From a virus, in IMG/VR virus record IMGVR_UViG_3300042691_037989, positions 1 to 57,133 of that record: DNA of 57,133 bases. One strand, 5' to 3'. Under the pieces are notes generated by a model, which saw only the letters and a list, made by a program, of their open reading frames with translations, did no database searches and had not been told where the DNA came from. Positions within the stretch are counted from its first letter, which is position 1, and every line of letters begins with the position of its first letter. Made by a program: the position numbers and the translations under genes. This document shows, piece by piece, positions 35,306 to 42,597 of the stretch.

Positions 35306-35455
35306 TCAGTCTTTTGTAATTCCTCGTGCCTTCCAATAGTCAGTTTGAGGGTTAGTGCAGCTCATTTTAGGAGCACAGGAGCAGAGGAATACAGTGACGA
35401 CAACCGCCAGAGCGAGCAGAAAAAGTTTGATCGCACGGTTGAGTTCATTACTCAT
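35306..35455 (-). CDS. Small lipoprotein (49 aa)
   Basis: ATG 35455: a hydrophobic signal (LFLLALAVVVTVFLCSC) with lipobox and APKMSC after it. It ends at TGA right before the terminator stem; reading TGA as Trp would push nine more codons through that stem, so the stop reading is preferred. Below usual length cut-offs. Possibly a surface or spanin-type lipoprotein. Confidence 0.65.
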   Translation of the reverse strand: MSNELNRAIKLFLLALAVVVTVFLCSCAPKMSCTNPQTDYWKARGITKD

Positions 35456-35512
35456 TTTCATAAAAAGAGATTTAAATAGTGAAACAATTTCTTAAATCAA
35501 GAGGAACCCCAC

Positions 35513-35791
35513 TCACTTTTGAATGGGGCCCTCAAGACTCTCATGAAAAGTTTTCTTTTTATATTTTCTACGAGGAGTAGCAAGCTTGTTCTCGTAGCGT
35601 TCTTTTACATCTTCAAAGGTATCTTCTGGAGTGATGTGTAGATTTTTTATTATAGGCACTTTTTTTAAGTATATTATAAGATCCTTTCTTTTAGCGTAAT
35701 TGGTTAAAAACCTTAACTGATCCATAAGAGGTATCTCTTTAGAACAGTCAGCATTTTGAGAAAGGTATTCTTTATCGTAATGAATCGCCAT
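35513..35791 (-). CDS. Hypothetical protein (92 aa)
   Basis: No family is recognised. Charged and helical with a basic C-terminal stretch (LATPRRKYKKKTFHES). Its TGA stop lies in the stem of a terminator-like hairpin (CCCCATTCA-AAAG-TGAGTGGGG), which argues for TGA as a stop. The ATG is just downstream of a 10-bp inverted repeat. Confidence 0.6.
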   Translation of the reverse strand: MAIHYDKEYLSQNADCSKEIPLMDQLRFLTNYAKRKDLIIYLKKVPIIKNLHITPEDTFEDVKERYENKLATPRRKYKKKTFHESLEGPIQK

Positions 35792-35795
35792 GTTT

Positions 35796-35863
35796 TTAAG
35801 TTAAGCGAGTTTACGTTGTTACGTCCTCACTGCTTTACGAGGGCTTTGAACCTCTTAACTTAA
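35796..35863 (-). promoter_or_regulatory. Structured leader upstream of the 92-aa gene
   Basis: TTAAGTTAAG (35854-35863 as read on the minus strand) pairs with CTTAACTTAA (35796-35805), enclosing CCTC/GAGG. The second arm ends 5 nt before the ATG, so the fold could control translation. Confidence 0.45.
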
Positions 35864-35901
35864 AAAAAGAACCCTCCCTCTTTTGGGAAGATCCTTCGTT
35901 C
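35862..35901 (-). terminator. Terminator after the 83-aa lipoprotein gene
   Basis: CTTCCC-AAAAGA-GGGAGG with outer GAAC/GTTC, followed by seven T on the minus strand. Confidence 0.8.
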
Positions 35902-35917
35902 TCACTATTAAACCTTT

Positions 35918-36169
35918 TTATTCCACAACTTCGAGGATTACGAAAGTCGAGTTTTTTCCTTTGATTGTGTCAGGTGCAGGATTTGTTTCGTCGATTAAAC
36001 GACGATCAATCCAGCAGATCTTATGTTGACCTGCTTTTTCACCTGAGATACAAATTGATTTCGCTTCTACCATGTTGTCCTCGCAAGAAGCAAGAGAGCA
36101 GATGGTGAAGAAAGCGATGATTATAAGCACGATGTTTTGTGCTGCAAAGAGGAGAAAGAATTTTCTCAT
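35918..36169 (-). CDS. Lipoprotein (83 aa)
   Basis: A long signal peptide (IVLIIIAFFTICSLASC) with lipobox LASC, followed by EDNMVEAKSICISGEK. The mature part has two further Cys (CIS, CWI), perhaps a disulfide. No family is recognised. Single unit: A-rich leader before the ATG and a terminator after it. Confidence 0.65.
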   Translation of the reverse strand: MRKFFLLFAAQNIVLIIIAFFTICSLASCEDNMVEAKSICISGEKAGQHKICWIDRRLIDETNPAPDTIKGKNSTFVILEVVE

Positions 36170-36187
36170 GTTGTTAGGTTTATATTT

Positions 36188-36436
36188 TTAGATGTGAAGA
36201 ATTTCGTTTTTATAAGGTTTAAGCCTTTTTAGAATACGGCCGTTGTTGAATATGACATTGCTTGGGATTTCTCCGTAACAGTCATACACAGTGGCGTAAT
36301 ACCCTAAATGTAAGGCTTGTACTACTACTGAACAAGCAGCACCAATATACTTATACGTTTTAAAGTAGCTTCCACCTTTAGGGTCGCTTATAAACGCAGT
36401 ATACTGTGCCACCATTTGTTTTCTCTTTCTTTTCAT
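36188..36436 (-). CDS. Hypothetical protein (82 aa)
   Basis: No family is recognised. Starts MKRKRKQMVAQYTAFISD, followed by KYIGAACSVVVQALHLGYYATVYD, a small alpha/beta pattern. Confidence 0.55.
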   Translation of the reverse strand: MKRKRKQMVAQYTAFISDPKGGSYFKTYKYIGAACSVVVQALHLGYYATVYDCYGEIPSNVIFNNGRILKRLKPYKNEILHI

Positions 36437-36466
36437 GAGATAGAGATATTTTGTAAGGGTTAAAAT

Positions 36467-36490
36467 AAGGGCAACATTTCTGCCGCCCTT
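36467..36490 (-). terminator. Terminator downstream of the 103-aa gene
   Basis: AAGGGC (36467-36472) and GCCCTT (36485-36490) pair around GGCAGAAATGTT; ATTTTAA follows on the minus strand. Confidence 0.75.
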
Positions 36491-36579
36491 ACAATCTAAA
36501 TCAACCCTTCAATTAGAAATTTGTGTTTTTCTTTTGATACAGTCCACTTAAGGAGTACTACATACGTACAGTCGCTACG

Positions 36580-36891
36580 TCATCCACCAAATACGTCTTC
36601 GGGAGGAGTTGTTTTTCTTTTCCGAAGGTCAATGCATACCACGAAATCCTCCTTTTTCGAGGATATGCCTACAATCTTAAGGGTAAGATAACCCTTTGCA
36701 GATTGTGAAAAAGAGACAACCTTGAAGTACACACCGTCCATCTGCCAAAGGGTGGGATGGAGTTCCACAGCTTGAGTAATTGGGTTACCCAAGGGGTCCA
36801 GATTATTTGTGGGGAGTTCCACAAAGTCTGGAGAAAGAAGCTGAACAAAAACTGGTTTCTTGGTGTTGTTAAACTTCAGAACGTTAACCAT
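36580..36891 (-). CDS. Hypothetical protein (103 aa, or 131 aa if TGA is Trp)
   Basis: No family is recognised. Beta-rich (KKPVFVQLLSPDFVELP, GYLTLKIVGISSKKEDFVVC). It stops at TGA 36580, but the frame goes on with protein-like sequence (RSDCTYVVLLKW) to TAG at 36496, only a few bases before the terminator. This is the one place in 22-39 kb where a sense TGA remains plausible. Confidence 0.55.
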   Translation of the reverse strand: MVNVLKFNNTKKPVFVQLLSPDFVELPTNNLDPLGNPITQAVELHPTLWQMDGVYFKVVSFSQSAKGYLTLKIVGISSKKEDFVVCIDLRKRKTTPPEDVFGG

Positions 36892-36997
36892 TTTTTTAGG
36901 TTTAAACAGTGAACAATGATTGAGGTTGAGCTACCATGCCCTCCGTGTATTTAGGAATTTATTTAATCTCGTTTCCAAGGAACATATACGAGAAAAT

Positions 36998-37018
36998 GGG
37001 GGAGAATAGATCTCCCCC
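36998..37018 (-). terminator. Terminator after the 79-aa gene
   Basis: GGGGGAG and CTCCCCC pair, followed on the minus strand by CATTTTCTC. Confidence 0.75.
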
Positions 37019-37028
37019 GGTATTTACT

Positions 37029-37268
37029 TTAGGTGAGGATCGCATCAGATTCGCCATGAAGTTTGCCCATAACGTAGACTGCGTTAGCGTATTTAGATAC
37101 GCGAGTTTTCAGCCACGCTATTTCCATGATAACGTCGTCCCTGTCTTCAGGAGATATCCCCTGCAAAGAATTTACCTTAGAAACCAAATCAGCGAAATGA
37201 TTTTCCACTTTTTTAGTTTCTTCGTGGTCTGTCACTTCTTTGAGTTTGGTGTGGGTTAAATTTTCCAT
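37029..37268 (-). CDS. Hypothetical helical protein (79 aa)
   Basis: Start MENLTHTKLKEV follows the leader AATCTAACAAC. Helical throughout (HFADLVSKVNSLQ, VIMEIAWLKTRVSKYAN). No family is recognised. Confidence 0.6.
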   Translation of the reverse strand: MENLTHTKLKEVTDHEETKKVENHFADLVSKVNSLQGISPEDRDDVIMEIAWLKTRVSKYANAVYVMGKLHGESDAILT

Positions 37269-37278
37269 GTTGTTAGAT

Positions 37279-37458
37279 TTAAGTTTGAAAAAATACACGC
37301 TTATCTGGGAACTCAGGCAAAGACGCGAGATAGGCTAAAAAGCGTATCTGGTCAGCAGCACTTAAGCACGTGTACATCCACATATCCACCAGTTTTCTCT
37401 GGATATGCAGTGATTTATCACCATCAGAATGTTTTAGTTTACTTACATGCCTAAACAA
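37279..37458 (-). CDS. Possible small protein (59 aa), weak start
   Basis: The minus-strand frame ending at TAA 37279 reads KLVDMWMYTCLSAADQIRFL and LAYLASLPEFPDK, which looks like real protein. The only usual start is TTG 37458; the frame is open ~55 nt further without ATG. No family is recognised. Confidence 0.35.
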   Translation of the reverse strand: MFRHVSKLKHSDGDKSLHIQRKLVDMWMYTCLSAADQIRFLAYLASLPEFPDKRVFFQT

Positions 37459-37545
37459 ACAATCGGCAATGCCACTTTCGTGGAACAGGGAGTGTGCTGT
37501 GGGAATTGTTTTATTACACGCTAATTCCCTATGCGTGGAACCTTA

Positions 37546-37579
37546 CCTAGGATAGGATTTACCGTTGGTTTGTCCTAGG
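37546..37579. other. Perfect 7-bp hairpin
   Basis: CCTAGGA and TCCTAGG pair around a 20-nt loop in a stretch without a clear gene (37.46-37.64 kb). No T-tract, so more likely a regulatory or processing structure than a terminator. Confidence 0.4.
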
Positions 37580-37644
37580 ATTTAGAGAAAAAATAGTTGG
37601 ACAGTACAAACTGCCCTTACACCTGTTCATTCAGGTTAATTCCT

Positions 37645-37983
37645 TCAACCCCTGTCTGAGGTCATCTCCAGCCAATGTGCTGGAATCCTGTCTTTGCTGT
37701 TTCGTTTTCTTCCGAAGATATTGTAATCCCGTTCAATACGGGAAGCAATCCTTGGTGAAACACGTCTTTTTTTCCTCTTTTCGGGGATTACTCCCCATCG
37801 TCTCAAACACTGGTAAAAGATGTAGTTTACACTTCCATCATGGAAATGCATTTCTACTCCGTTTACTTCCCAGATTTCCATTGGTTGGAAACCGTCTTCT
37901 TTAGGGGTATACCCTTTGAAGATCATGGTTACTGGAATTCGTACGCCTGTTTTTTTGTTTGATATGGTGAATGTCTTTACCAT
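37645..37983 (-). CDS. Hypothetical basic protein (112 aa)
   Basis: No family is recognised. N-terminal strands (KTFTISNKKTGVRIPVTMIF), then a very basic middle (PEKRKKRRVSPRIASRIE), which may bind nucleic acid. It ends at TGA; read as Trp only two more residues precede TAA. Confidence 0.55.
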   Translation of the reverse strand: MVKTFTISNKKTGVRIPVTMIFKGYTPKEDGFQPMEIWEVNGVEMHFHDGSVNYIFYQCLRRWGVIPEKRKKRRVSPRIASRIERDYNIFGRKRNSKDRIPAHWLEMTSDRG

Positions 37984-38090
37984 GAGAGATGCGTTTACAC
38001 TCGCCAGTGTTTTTTGTTAAATGTGACCTCATTAAATGAACGCGATTGGCCTAACACGGTTTATACTCCCCAATCGGAGTTGAAGAAAAG

Positions 38091-38112
38091 AGGGGGAATT
38101 GCTTCCCCCTTA
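38091..38112 (-). terminator. Terminator overlapping a stop codon
   Basis: AGGGGG and CCCCCT pair across AATTGCTT; the TAA of the 70-aa gene lies at its edge and TCTTTTC follows on the minus strand. Confidence 0.7.
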
Positions 38113-38322
38113 TTTATCTTCATTGTATTCTTTTATGAATTCCCTTATGTTTTTAACCTCCTTACAATTTCCGTATATCATATCTATGCTTCCGGATACA
38201 TTTTGGAATATGGCTTTTTCGGCTTTACCGTTTTTTGTGAGGTAGGCCACACTGAAGACAGTGCATCCTGAGGCCATTGTTTTTTCTTCATACGCTATGA
38301 TTTGTAGCATGAGATTTGCCAT
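38110..38322 (-). CDS. Hypothetical small protein (70 aa)
   Basis: No family is recognised. NLMLQIIAYEEKTMASGC and CTVFSVAYLTKNG suggest strands; the C-terminus is a charged helix (CKEVKNIREFIKEYNED). Confidence 0.55.
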   Translation of the reverse strand: MANLMLQIIAYEEKTMASGCTVFSVAYLTKNGKAEKAIFQNVSGSIDMIYGNCKEVKNIREFIKEYNEDK

Positions 38323-38365
38323 ATTTATATGTCCGCTTGGCTAGCGGGGTTTTGGTTAAAAAAAG

Positions 38366-38386
38366 AGCGGCTTGGTTTGAACCGCT
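38366..38386 (-). terminator. Terminator after the 159-aa gene region
   Basis: AGCGG and CCGCT pair, followed on the minus strand by TCTTTTTTT. Between this and the stop at 38528 (about 140 nt) I see only a hairpin AACTTAC/GTAAGTT and no convincing gene. Confidence 0.75.
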
Positions 38387-38433
38387 ATATTTATGTACAA
38401 CTTACGGTTAAGTAAGTTATTTACAGTGTTTAG

Positions 38434-39043
38434 GGAACAATGGGGTAGTTAGCGGTTAAAAGATATGTTGTTAGTTTTGGACATTACGAAACGTCCTTTC
38501 ACTCGTTCATTCGAGTCTTAATCCTTCTTAAGCCTCCATCGCCGCAGCGATTTCAGAGGCCGTGTATCTCTCCGCCGCTTTGGGCACGAGATATTTCACC
38601 GCGTCTGGACCCTTATCGTTTGGGTCCGGGTAATACGTCCCGAAGGACATCTTACCTTTGCCACCGGCTTTCACCAGTGGCAGTAAATCACACAAATGCA
38701 GGCGCAACTTTGCCTGCAGTGTACCAATTTGCAGGGTACACAACGCCCTGTAGACGTCTTCCCCTGTGGCCACAACTGCCCCGTTGGACAGTTTGGTTGT
38801 GCGGCCAGATTTCACCACACCCTCGTGAGAGAGGATTGTTACTTCGTGCGTGCCGTCCTTTGCAAGAGCAAAGAAAGCCTCGTCGCACTCTATCCCAGAT
38901 ACCTGGGTAGGAGTGTGGAGACTTCCGCCCTTGAAAGACGACAGAACTTGAGCCTTGACGGCCTCCGATACTATCGGAGTACCGCCAATCACCAGTGAGT
39001 CTGACATAATCAAAGAAGATTGAGCCACTACCCCATTTGTTCC
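38434..39043. repeat. Inverted repeat flanking one gene
   Basis: GGAACAATGGGGTAGT (38434-38449) is matched by ACTACCCCATTTGTTCC (39027-39043) in inverse orientation with one extra base. The repeats bracket the gene at 38528-39007. Confidence 0.5.
38528..39007 (-). CDS. Hypothetical GC-rich protein (159 aa)
   Basis: No family is recognised. Start MSDSLVIGGTPIVSEAVKAQ; a GTG 21 nt upstream is possible. Conserved-looking parts: HEVTILSHEGVVKSGRTTKL and LHLCDLLPLVKAGG. Codons are far GC-richer than in the neighbours, often a mark of strong expression in this window (compare the capsid gene). It is the first leftward gene after the strand switch, so probably made very early. Confidence 0.6.
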   Translation of the reverse strand: MSDSLVIGGTPIVSEAVKAQVLSSFKGGSLHTPTQVSGIECDEAFFALAKDGTHEVTILSHEGVVKSGRTTKLSNGAVVATGEDVYRALCTLQIGTLQAKLRLHLCDLLPLVKAGGKGKMSFGTYYPDPNDKGPDAVKYLVPKAAERYTASEIAAAMEA

Positions 39044-39178
39044 GACAAAAGCGCAGCGGGGGTATTCTGTTGTGGACTAGTGTCCCTTAGGCGCGTATAT
39101 ATTTTAGGGGGGGGTATACCTACCCCATCAATATTGTAAAAAAAGAAGGGGGGGGGCATAAAATAATTATCGAAATAC

Positions 39179-39210
39179 TTGACAAAGCACACTCAAATGT
39201 TGTATCTTTG
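39179..39210 (+). promoter_or_regulatory. Bacteroidota-type promoter, start of the rightward block
   Basis: TTG (39179-39181), 21 nt, TATCTTTG (39203-39210), about 44 nt before the first rightward gene. The 39.04-39.25 kb stretch otherwise holds G- and T-tracts and no gene. Confidence 0.75.
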
Positions 39211-39253
39211 TATAAACTTTACAAAACATGAACACAAATTATATAGATAATGT

Positions 39254-39457
39254 ATGACAGCACTAACCACTGACCCAATTGTTTTATCTGTAATATCAAA
39301 GCTTAATCAAAGATCTTCTACTGGTATTTCTAAATATAATACTACACTCTTTGAGAATAATACAGATGACTTTCTTTTGCATTTACAAGAAGAACTTTTA
39401 GATGCAGCCAATTATGTTGAAAAATTAATACAACAAAGAAATGCGCAACGCCAATAG
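39254..39457 (+). CDS. Small MazG-like / helical protein (67 aa)
   Basis: TGISKYNTTLFENNTDDF followed by HLQEELLDAANYVEKLIQ has the E-E-x-x-D-A pattern of small phage MazG-like nucleotide pyrophosphohydrolase relatives, although the chain is short. The enzyme role is uncertain. First gene of the rightward block. Confidence 0.5.
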   Translation: MTALTTDPIVLSVISKLNQRSSTGISKYNTTLFENNTDDFLLHLQEELLDAANYVEKLIQQRNAQRQ

Positions 39458-39716
39458 TTTAGAAATCGTACCCTCCTTTGAGTTTCATGGACCACACTCT
39501 AGAAACTATCGTCTTAGGATAGGGCCTTCTTTAGAGAATTTTTATTCGGTATCTACTTTTTCAGATAATGTAGATTCTCTTATTTCTTTTATGAATAAGG
39601 ATATATATGATTATTTTTATTTGGATCTTATTAATTTTCCAAAGCAATTTCATATAACTCTCTCAAAACTTCTCTCTCATCCTAAACTCGTTATATCTCC
39701 AAATAGTAATGAGTAA
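39441..39716 (+). CDS. Hypothetical protein (91 aa)
   Basis: No family is recognised. Overlaps the preceding gene by 17 nt. YRLRIGPSLENFYSVST and IYDYFYLDLINFPKQFH suggest a small beta-alpha domain. Confidence 0.5.
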   Translation: MRNANSLEIVPSFEFHGPHSRNYRLRIGPSLENFYSVSTFSDNVDSLISFMNKDIYDYFYLDLINFPKQFHITLSKLLSHPKLVISPNSNE

Positions 39717-39733
39717 AGTAATTACTAATATTA

Positions 39734-39767
39734 TTTTACACCCATATTTCCCTTTTTTGTATATTTG
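39734..39767 (+). promoter_or_regulatory. Bacteroidota-type promoter for the second structured RNA
   Basis: TATATTTG at 39760-39767 with a weak upstream TTTTAC around 39734-39739. The first RNA block lies 72 nt downstream, compared with 75 nt in copy 1. Confidence 0.6.
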
Positions 39768-40180
39768 TACTTCCGCACGAATCCATCAGAATTCTGTGTC
39801 AACCCTCAGGCACCAATGCAAAAAGTAGCCCTGGGTTTAGAAGTCGGGTTAATAGACTTGAAGAAAGTTGAAATTGTCCCCGATAGCGGAGAAAATGTTT
39901 TAAAGAATAGAATGTGATGTTATTGAAGTGGTTCTGGTAGGGCACTATATTTCGCTAACGCCTTTGGTACTATAATACCTTATACGGCGAGGCATCCACA
40001 CTTCATCGGGTAACCGTTTATAGATGGTAGCACTGGCATCCCTTAAGCTTTAAAATAAACCCCCACCAGGCCGGAAACCTGGTGCCCTAACCTCCTTATT
40101 TTTAAGGGGGAAGGGCAGAGCTGTATCCGTCCCCCTGAGCTCTTAAATCTCATCCCCCAAGGGGGAGCTTGAGATGCTCG
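39768..40180 (+). ncRNA. Large structured RNA, copy 2
   Basis: No gene fits this 0.5-kb stretch. Stems: AACCC/GGGTT (39801-39837), TCGGG/CCCGA enclosing ACTT/AAGT (39844-39883), GAAGTG/CACTTC (39925-40004), CACCAGG/CCTGGTG, and CCCCC/GGGGG inside ATCTCA/TGAGAT. Shared blocks with copy 1, in the same order: AGAAGTCGG (39839), CCGATAG (39880), CTAACG (39955), TAGATG (40021), CCCTTAAG (40040). The 3' part has extra hairpins. Confidence 0.65.
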
Positions 40181-40221
40181 ATAAATCTCGCAAAATAATT
40201 TAAAAATATTTTAGTAAATAC

Positions 40222-40252
40222 TTGACATCTCCCTTTTTATTTCGTATCTTTG
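40222..40252 (+). promoter_or_regulatory. Bacteroidota-type promoter for the chaperonin/packaging block
   Basis: TTG (40222-40224), 20 nt, TATCTTTG (40245-40252), 17 nt before the next ATG. Confidence 0.75.
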
Positions 40253-40268
40253 CAGTAAATTAAAGTAA

Positions 40269-40634
40269 ATGAAGATGAATGTAAGTTCAGACAATACGAA
40301 AGAGTTTCTGTTCAACACACTTAGGGTAATAGGATTGTTCTCTCCTGAGGATAAAAGTATCTCCGATACAGAGGCTGATCTCTTAGCGAGGTTCATGTCC
40401 TTACCAGATACTCACAGGTTCTATCCCTTCTCTTATAAGGCTCGTAAGTTAGTGTCTGAGTCTTATACTCCTAAGATGACAAAGCAGAATCTTTCCCTTA
40501 AAGTTAACTCTCTTATTTCTAAAGGGTATCTATATCGAGATGAAGATAACTTTATTGATTACACTCCCACTATAAAGAAACTTTTAAACACAAAAGAATT
40601 TAATGTTACTCTCCTCAATAGAGCCGCTGATTAA
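40269..40634 (+). CDS. Possible winged-helix DNA-binding protein (121 aa)
   Basis: No family is firmly recognised. EFLFNTLRVIGLFSPEDK, MTKQNLSLKVNSLISKGYLY and DYTPTIKKLL resemble helix-turn-helix plus wing. It could regulate the rightward block. Overlaps the next gene by 32 nt. Confidence 0.5.
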   Translation: MKMNVSSDNTKEFLFNTLRVIGLFSPEDKSISDTEADLLARFMSLPDTHRFYPFSYKARKLVSESYTPKMTKQNLSLKVNSLISKGYLYRDEDNFIDYTPTIKKLLNTKEFNVTLLNRAAD

Positions 40635-40944
40635 GCAGACTTCCCTTCTACTTAAGATGCCTGAGGATAAAGTAAAACATGTTATTTATTTTCAGTTTAA
40701 AGTTATCTCTGATAATTATAAGAATATTAGGTACGTAGGATTTAGGTTAGAAGACTTAGGTTCTTTAGTACTTAAGCCTGGAGGATTTAGGAATATGATG
40801 AGGCATCTCTTTATTAAGCTTCGTAAGAATAGATTCCCCACTGAAGTTAAATTGTTTCAATCAGCCCTTAAGATAAGGCATCAAGTTTATCAATATTATA
40901 AATCTAAAAATTATAAGGAACGATTTGGTTCCTGGCATCATTAA
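40603..40944 (+). CDS. Hypothetical protein (113 aa)
   Basis: No domain is recognised. Basic and helical (FRNMMRHLFIKLRKNRFP); a similar small protein often precedes terminase in crass-like genomes, to my recollection. Next start is 2 nt away. Confidence 0.55.
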   Translation: MLLSSIEPLIKQTSLLLKMPEDKVKHVIYFQFKVISDNYKNIRYVGFRLEDLGSLVLKPGGFRNMMRHLFIKLRKNRFPTEVKLFQSALKIRHQVYQYYKSKNYKERFGSWHH

Positions 40945-40946
40945 TT

Positions 40947-41129
40947 ATGGCACAGAAAAACACTCCAGTCTTTCCACAAGAGACTGTTCAACAAGTAAAT
41001 TCACAAAGAGAGTTTCATATTGCTTCTATTAAAGCACTTACAGAACTACTTAAGACTACTGATTCTTCTTCTCTTAAAGAACAAACAGAAAAAGCACTCT
41101 CAAAACTTATTGAAGTATATGTTAACTAA
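40947..41129 (+). CDS. Hypothetical small protein (60 aa)
   Basis: Helical (EFHIASIKALTELLKTTD, LKEQTEKALSKLIEVY). Overlaps the GroES start by 11 nt. No family is recognised. Confidence 0.55.
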   Translation: MAQKNTPVFPQETVQQVNSQREFHIASIKALTELLKTTDSSSLKEQTEKALSKLIEVYVN

Positions 41130-41499
41130 TATTAATCTTATAGGTAATAGAGTTCTTGTACTCCTAGATAAGGAACCAGAGCACACTACTACTTCATCGG
41201 GGTTATTGATACCTCAGTTTACTTATGAGGAGACAGATGGAGGTAAGCTTAAAGCTAAAGCTTCTGATCTTACTTATCTTTCACAAGGTACTGTAGTTTC
41301 TATATCCCCCCACGCTAAAGATCTCCTTTCTAAGGAGAATACTGATTTACAAGTAGGTGATAGGGTATATGTATCTACTCACGCTGTTTCCCCCCAGTAT
41401 CAATTCTTTATTGATCGTTCAACAAAGATCCTTTCTTTTGATGGATATATATCTATACCTACTTCACTTATAGAAGCTATTATTAAAGATGAAAAATAA
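41119..41499 (+). CDS. groES: GroES-like co-chaperonin
   Basis: 126 aa. LIGNRVLVLLDKEPEHTTTS and SGLLIPQF match the GroES start and mobile loop; LSQGTVVSISPHAKDLL and LQVGDRVYVSTHAV match the barrel strands. It is longer than host GroES (~95 aa) through an insert and C-terminal extension. I chose ATG 41119 because the longer frame starts inside the previous gene. Its partner GroEL is 2.7 kb downstream in the same direction, suggesting a phage-own chaperonin for capsid or other large proteins. Confidence 0.82.
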   Translation: MLTNINLIGNRVLVLLDKEPEHTTTSSGLLIPQFTYEETDGGKLKAKASDLTYLSQGTVVSISPHAKDLLSKENTDLQVGDRVYVSTHAVSPQYQFFIDRSTKILSFDGYISIPTSLIEAIIKDEK

Positions 41500-41848
41500 A
41501 CCAAAAGCTAATAAAACTCCTAAAGTTGTAGAAAACACTTCTTCTTTAGAAGAATCACCAATATATTTAGAGATGAACCAAACTGCACTAGAATTAGAAA
41601 ACACTAAAGCAGAACTTGAGACTGCTAAACAACAGACCAATCAAATGCAAGCAATTGCTCAAGAAGCACTTAATAGATTGGTAACTATTGAAACTCGTCT
41701 TGCTCCTCAAGCATTACGTAAGCCGAATCTAATGACTATACTTTTCCATTGGAAAGAGCTAATGCTTACTATTGCAGAAATTGTTTCCCTTATTAAGGAG
41801 TTTAAAGATCTGATACAGAAGCAACCTCAAAATGACGCTCCTAAATAG
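41489..41848 (+). CDS. Coiled-coil protein (119 aa)
   Basis: Central heptad-like coil (LEMNQTALELENTKAELETA, QMQAIAQEALNRLVTIET) with a C-terminal hydrophobic helix (WKELMLTIAEIVSLIKEF). No family is recognised. Overlaps its neighbours slightly. Confidence 0.55.
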   Translation: MKNKPKANKTPKVVENTSSLEESPIYLEMNQTALELENTKAELETAKQQTNQMQAIAQEALNRLVTIETRLAPQALRKPNLMTILFHWKELMLTIAEIVSLIKEFKDLIQKQPQNDAPK

Positions 41849-42329
41849 TTTTGATATACATAAGGATTTTTTCTCTACTAATCCTGAGTTGTCAGTTCTA
41901 TTAAAAGATTTTTTAGAAATACCCTCTGAACATTTATGAGCAATATTTTTATACGCGCACCCTGATTCTAAGTTCTTTGAGCTTTCCCCTAAAGAACGCC
42001 AAGAACTTATTTATAAGGATTACCTTATCTCTGATCCTTCCTTCTCATGGGAGTCCTACTCTGATCTTCTTTCTTTTGTAGAAGATAATCTACTTACTAA
42101 AGTAGAAAGGGCTCTTATGAGATGGGAAAAGACGCTACATGAAAGAGATGAGTTTATTTCCTCTATACCTTATTCTTTAGATACCTTTGAAGCTAAAGAT
42201 AAGATGGTTGCAAATACCCCCAAATTATGGGATCAGTATGAATCTATTTTAGAGCGGTTAGCTAAAGAACGTCAAACTAAAACTCATGGAGATTTAGAGG
42301 AATCTGCTTCTGAAAAAGGAGAAATTTAG
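41832..42329 (+). CDS. Hypothetical protein (165 aa), recoded
   Basis: One TGA (IPSEHL-TGA-AIFLYAHPDSKFF) read as Trp joins the two halves. SKFFELSPKERQELIYKDYL and FVEDNLLTKVERALMRWEK are helical. A protein with 'lW...hP.Sk' is, as I recall, common before terminase in crass-like phages. Its TAG stop forms the first bases of the hairpin before tmRNA. Confidence 0.6.
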
Positions 42330-42347
42330 TGGTGTTCTTCACCACTA
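42327..42347 (+). other. 8-bp hairpin before tmRNA
   Basis: TAGTGGTG-TTCTT-CACCACTA, 4 nt upstream of the tmRNA 5' end. It may guide processing of the precursor RNA. Confidence 0.55.
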
Positions 42348-42351
42348 TTAT

Positions 42352-42597
42352 GGGGGCGCCTGGTATTGATTTGGTATATAGTGCTTACATTAACTGTGAT
42401 GAAGGTCGTCTACGCCTTAAGTAGATAACAATAAATGACAACTCTTACGCAGATGCACTTATAGTGCCGGAGAACTCTACCAGCTACGTTTCTCAAGAGG
42501 TAGAAATTTTAGAATTAGTTTACGCTTAAATTAAATCACACTTAAAGGTTAATGAAAAGTAATACTGAAGACGCGGGTTCGACTCCCGCCGCCTCCA
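42352..42597 (+). ncRNA. ssrA: Phage-encoded tmRNA (246 nt)
   Basis: The acceptor stem GGGGGCG (42352-42358) pairs with CGCCTCC (42590-42596), including the G3-U pair typical of tmRNA; the T arm is GCGGG-TTCGACT-CCCGC. The long P2-type helix is CATTAAC-TGTGAT (42388-42400) with ATCACA (42535-42540) and GTTAATG (42548-42554). PK1 is AAGG/CCTT plus loop TCTA with TAGA (42422-42425). The tag frame starts about 9 nt after PK1: NDNSYADAL... to ...EILELVYA, 31 codons, then TAA (42527). CCA is not encoded. It is shorter than bacterial tmRNA, so later pseudoknots are reduced. It releases stalled ribosomes and tags the product. Confidence 0.88.
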
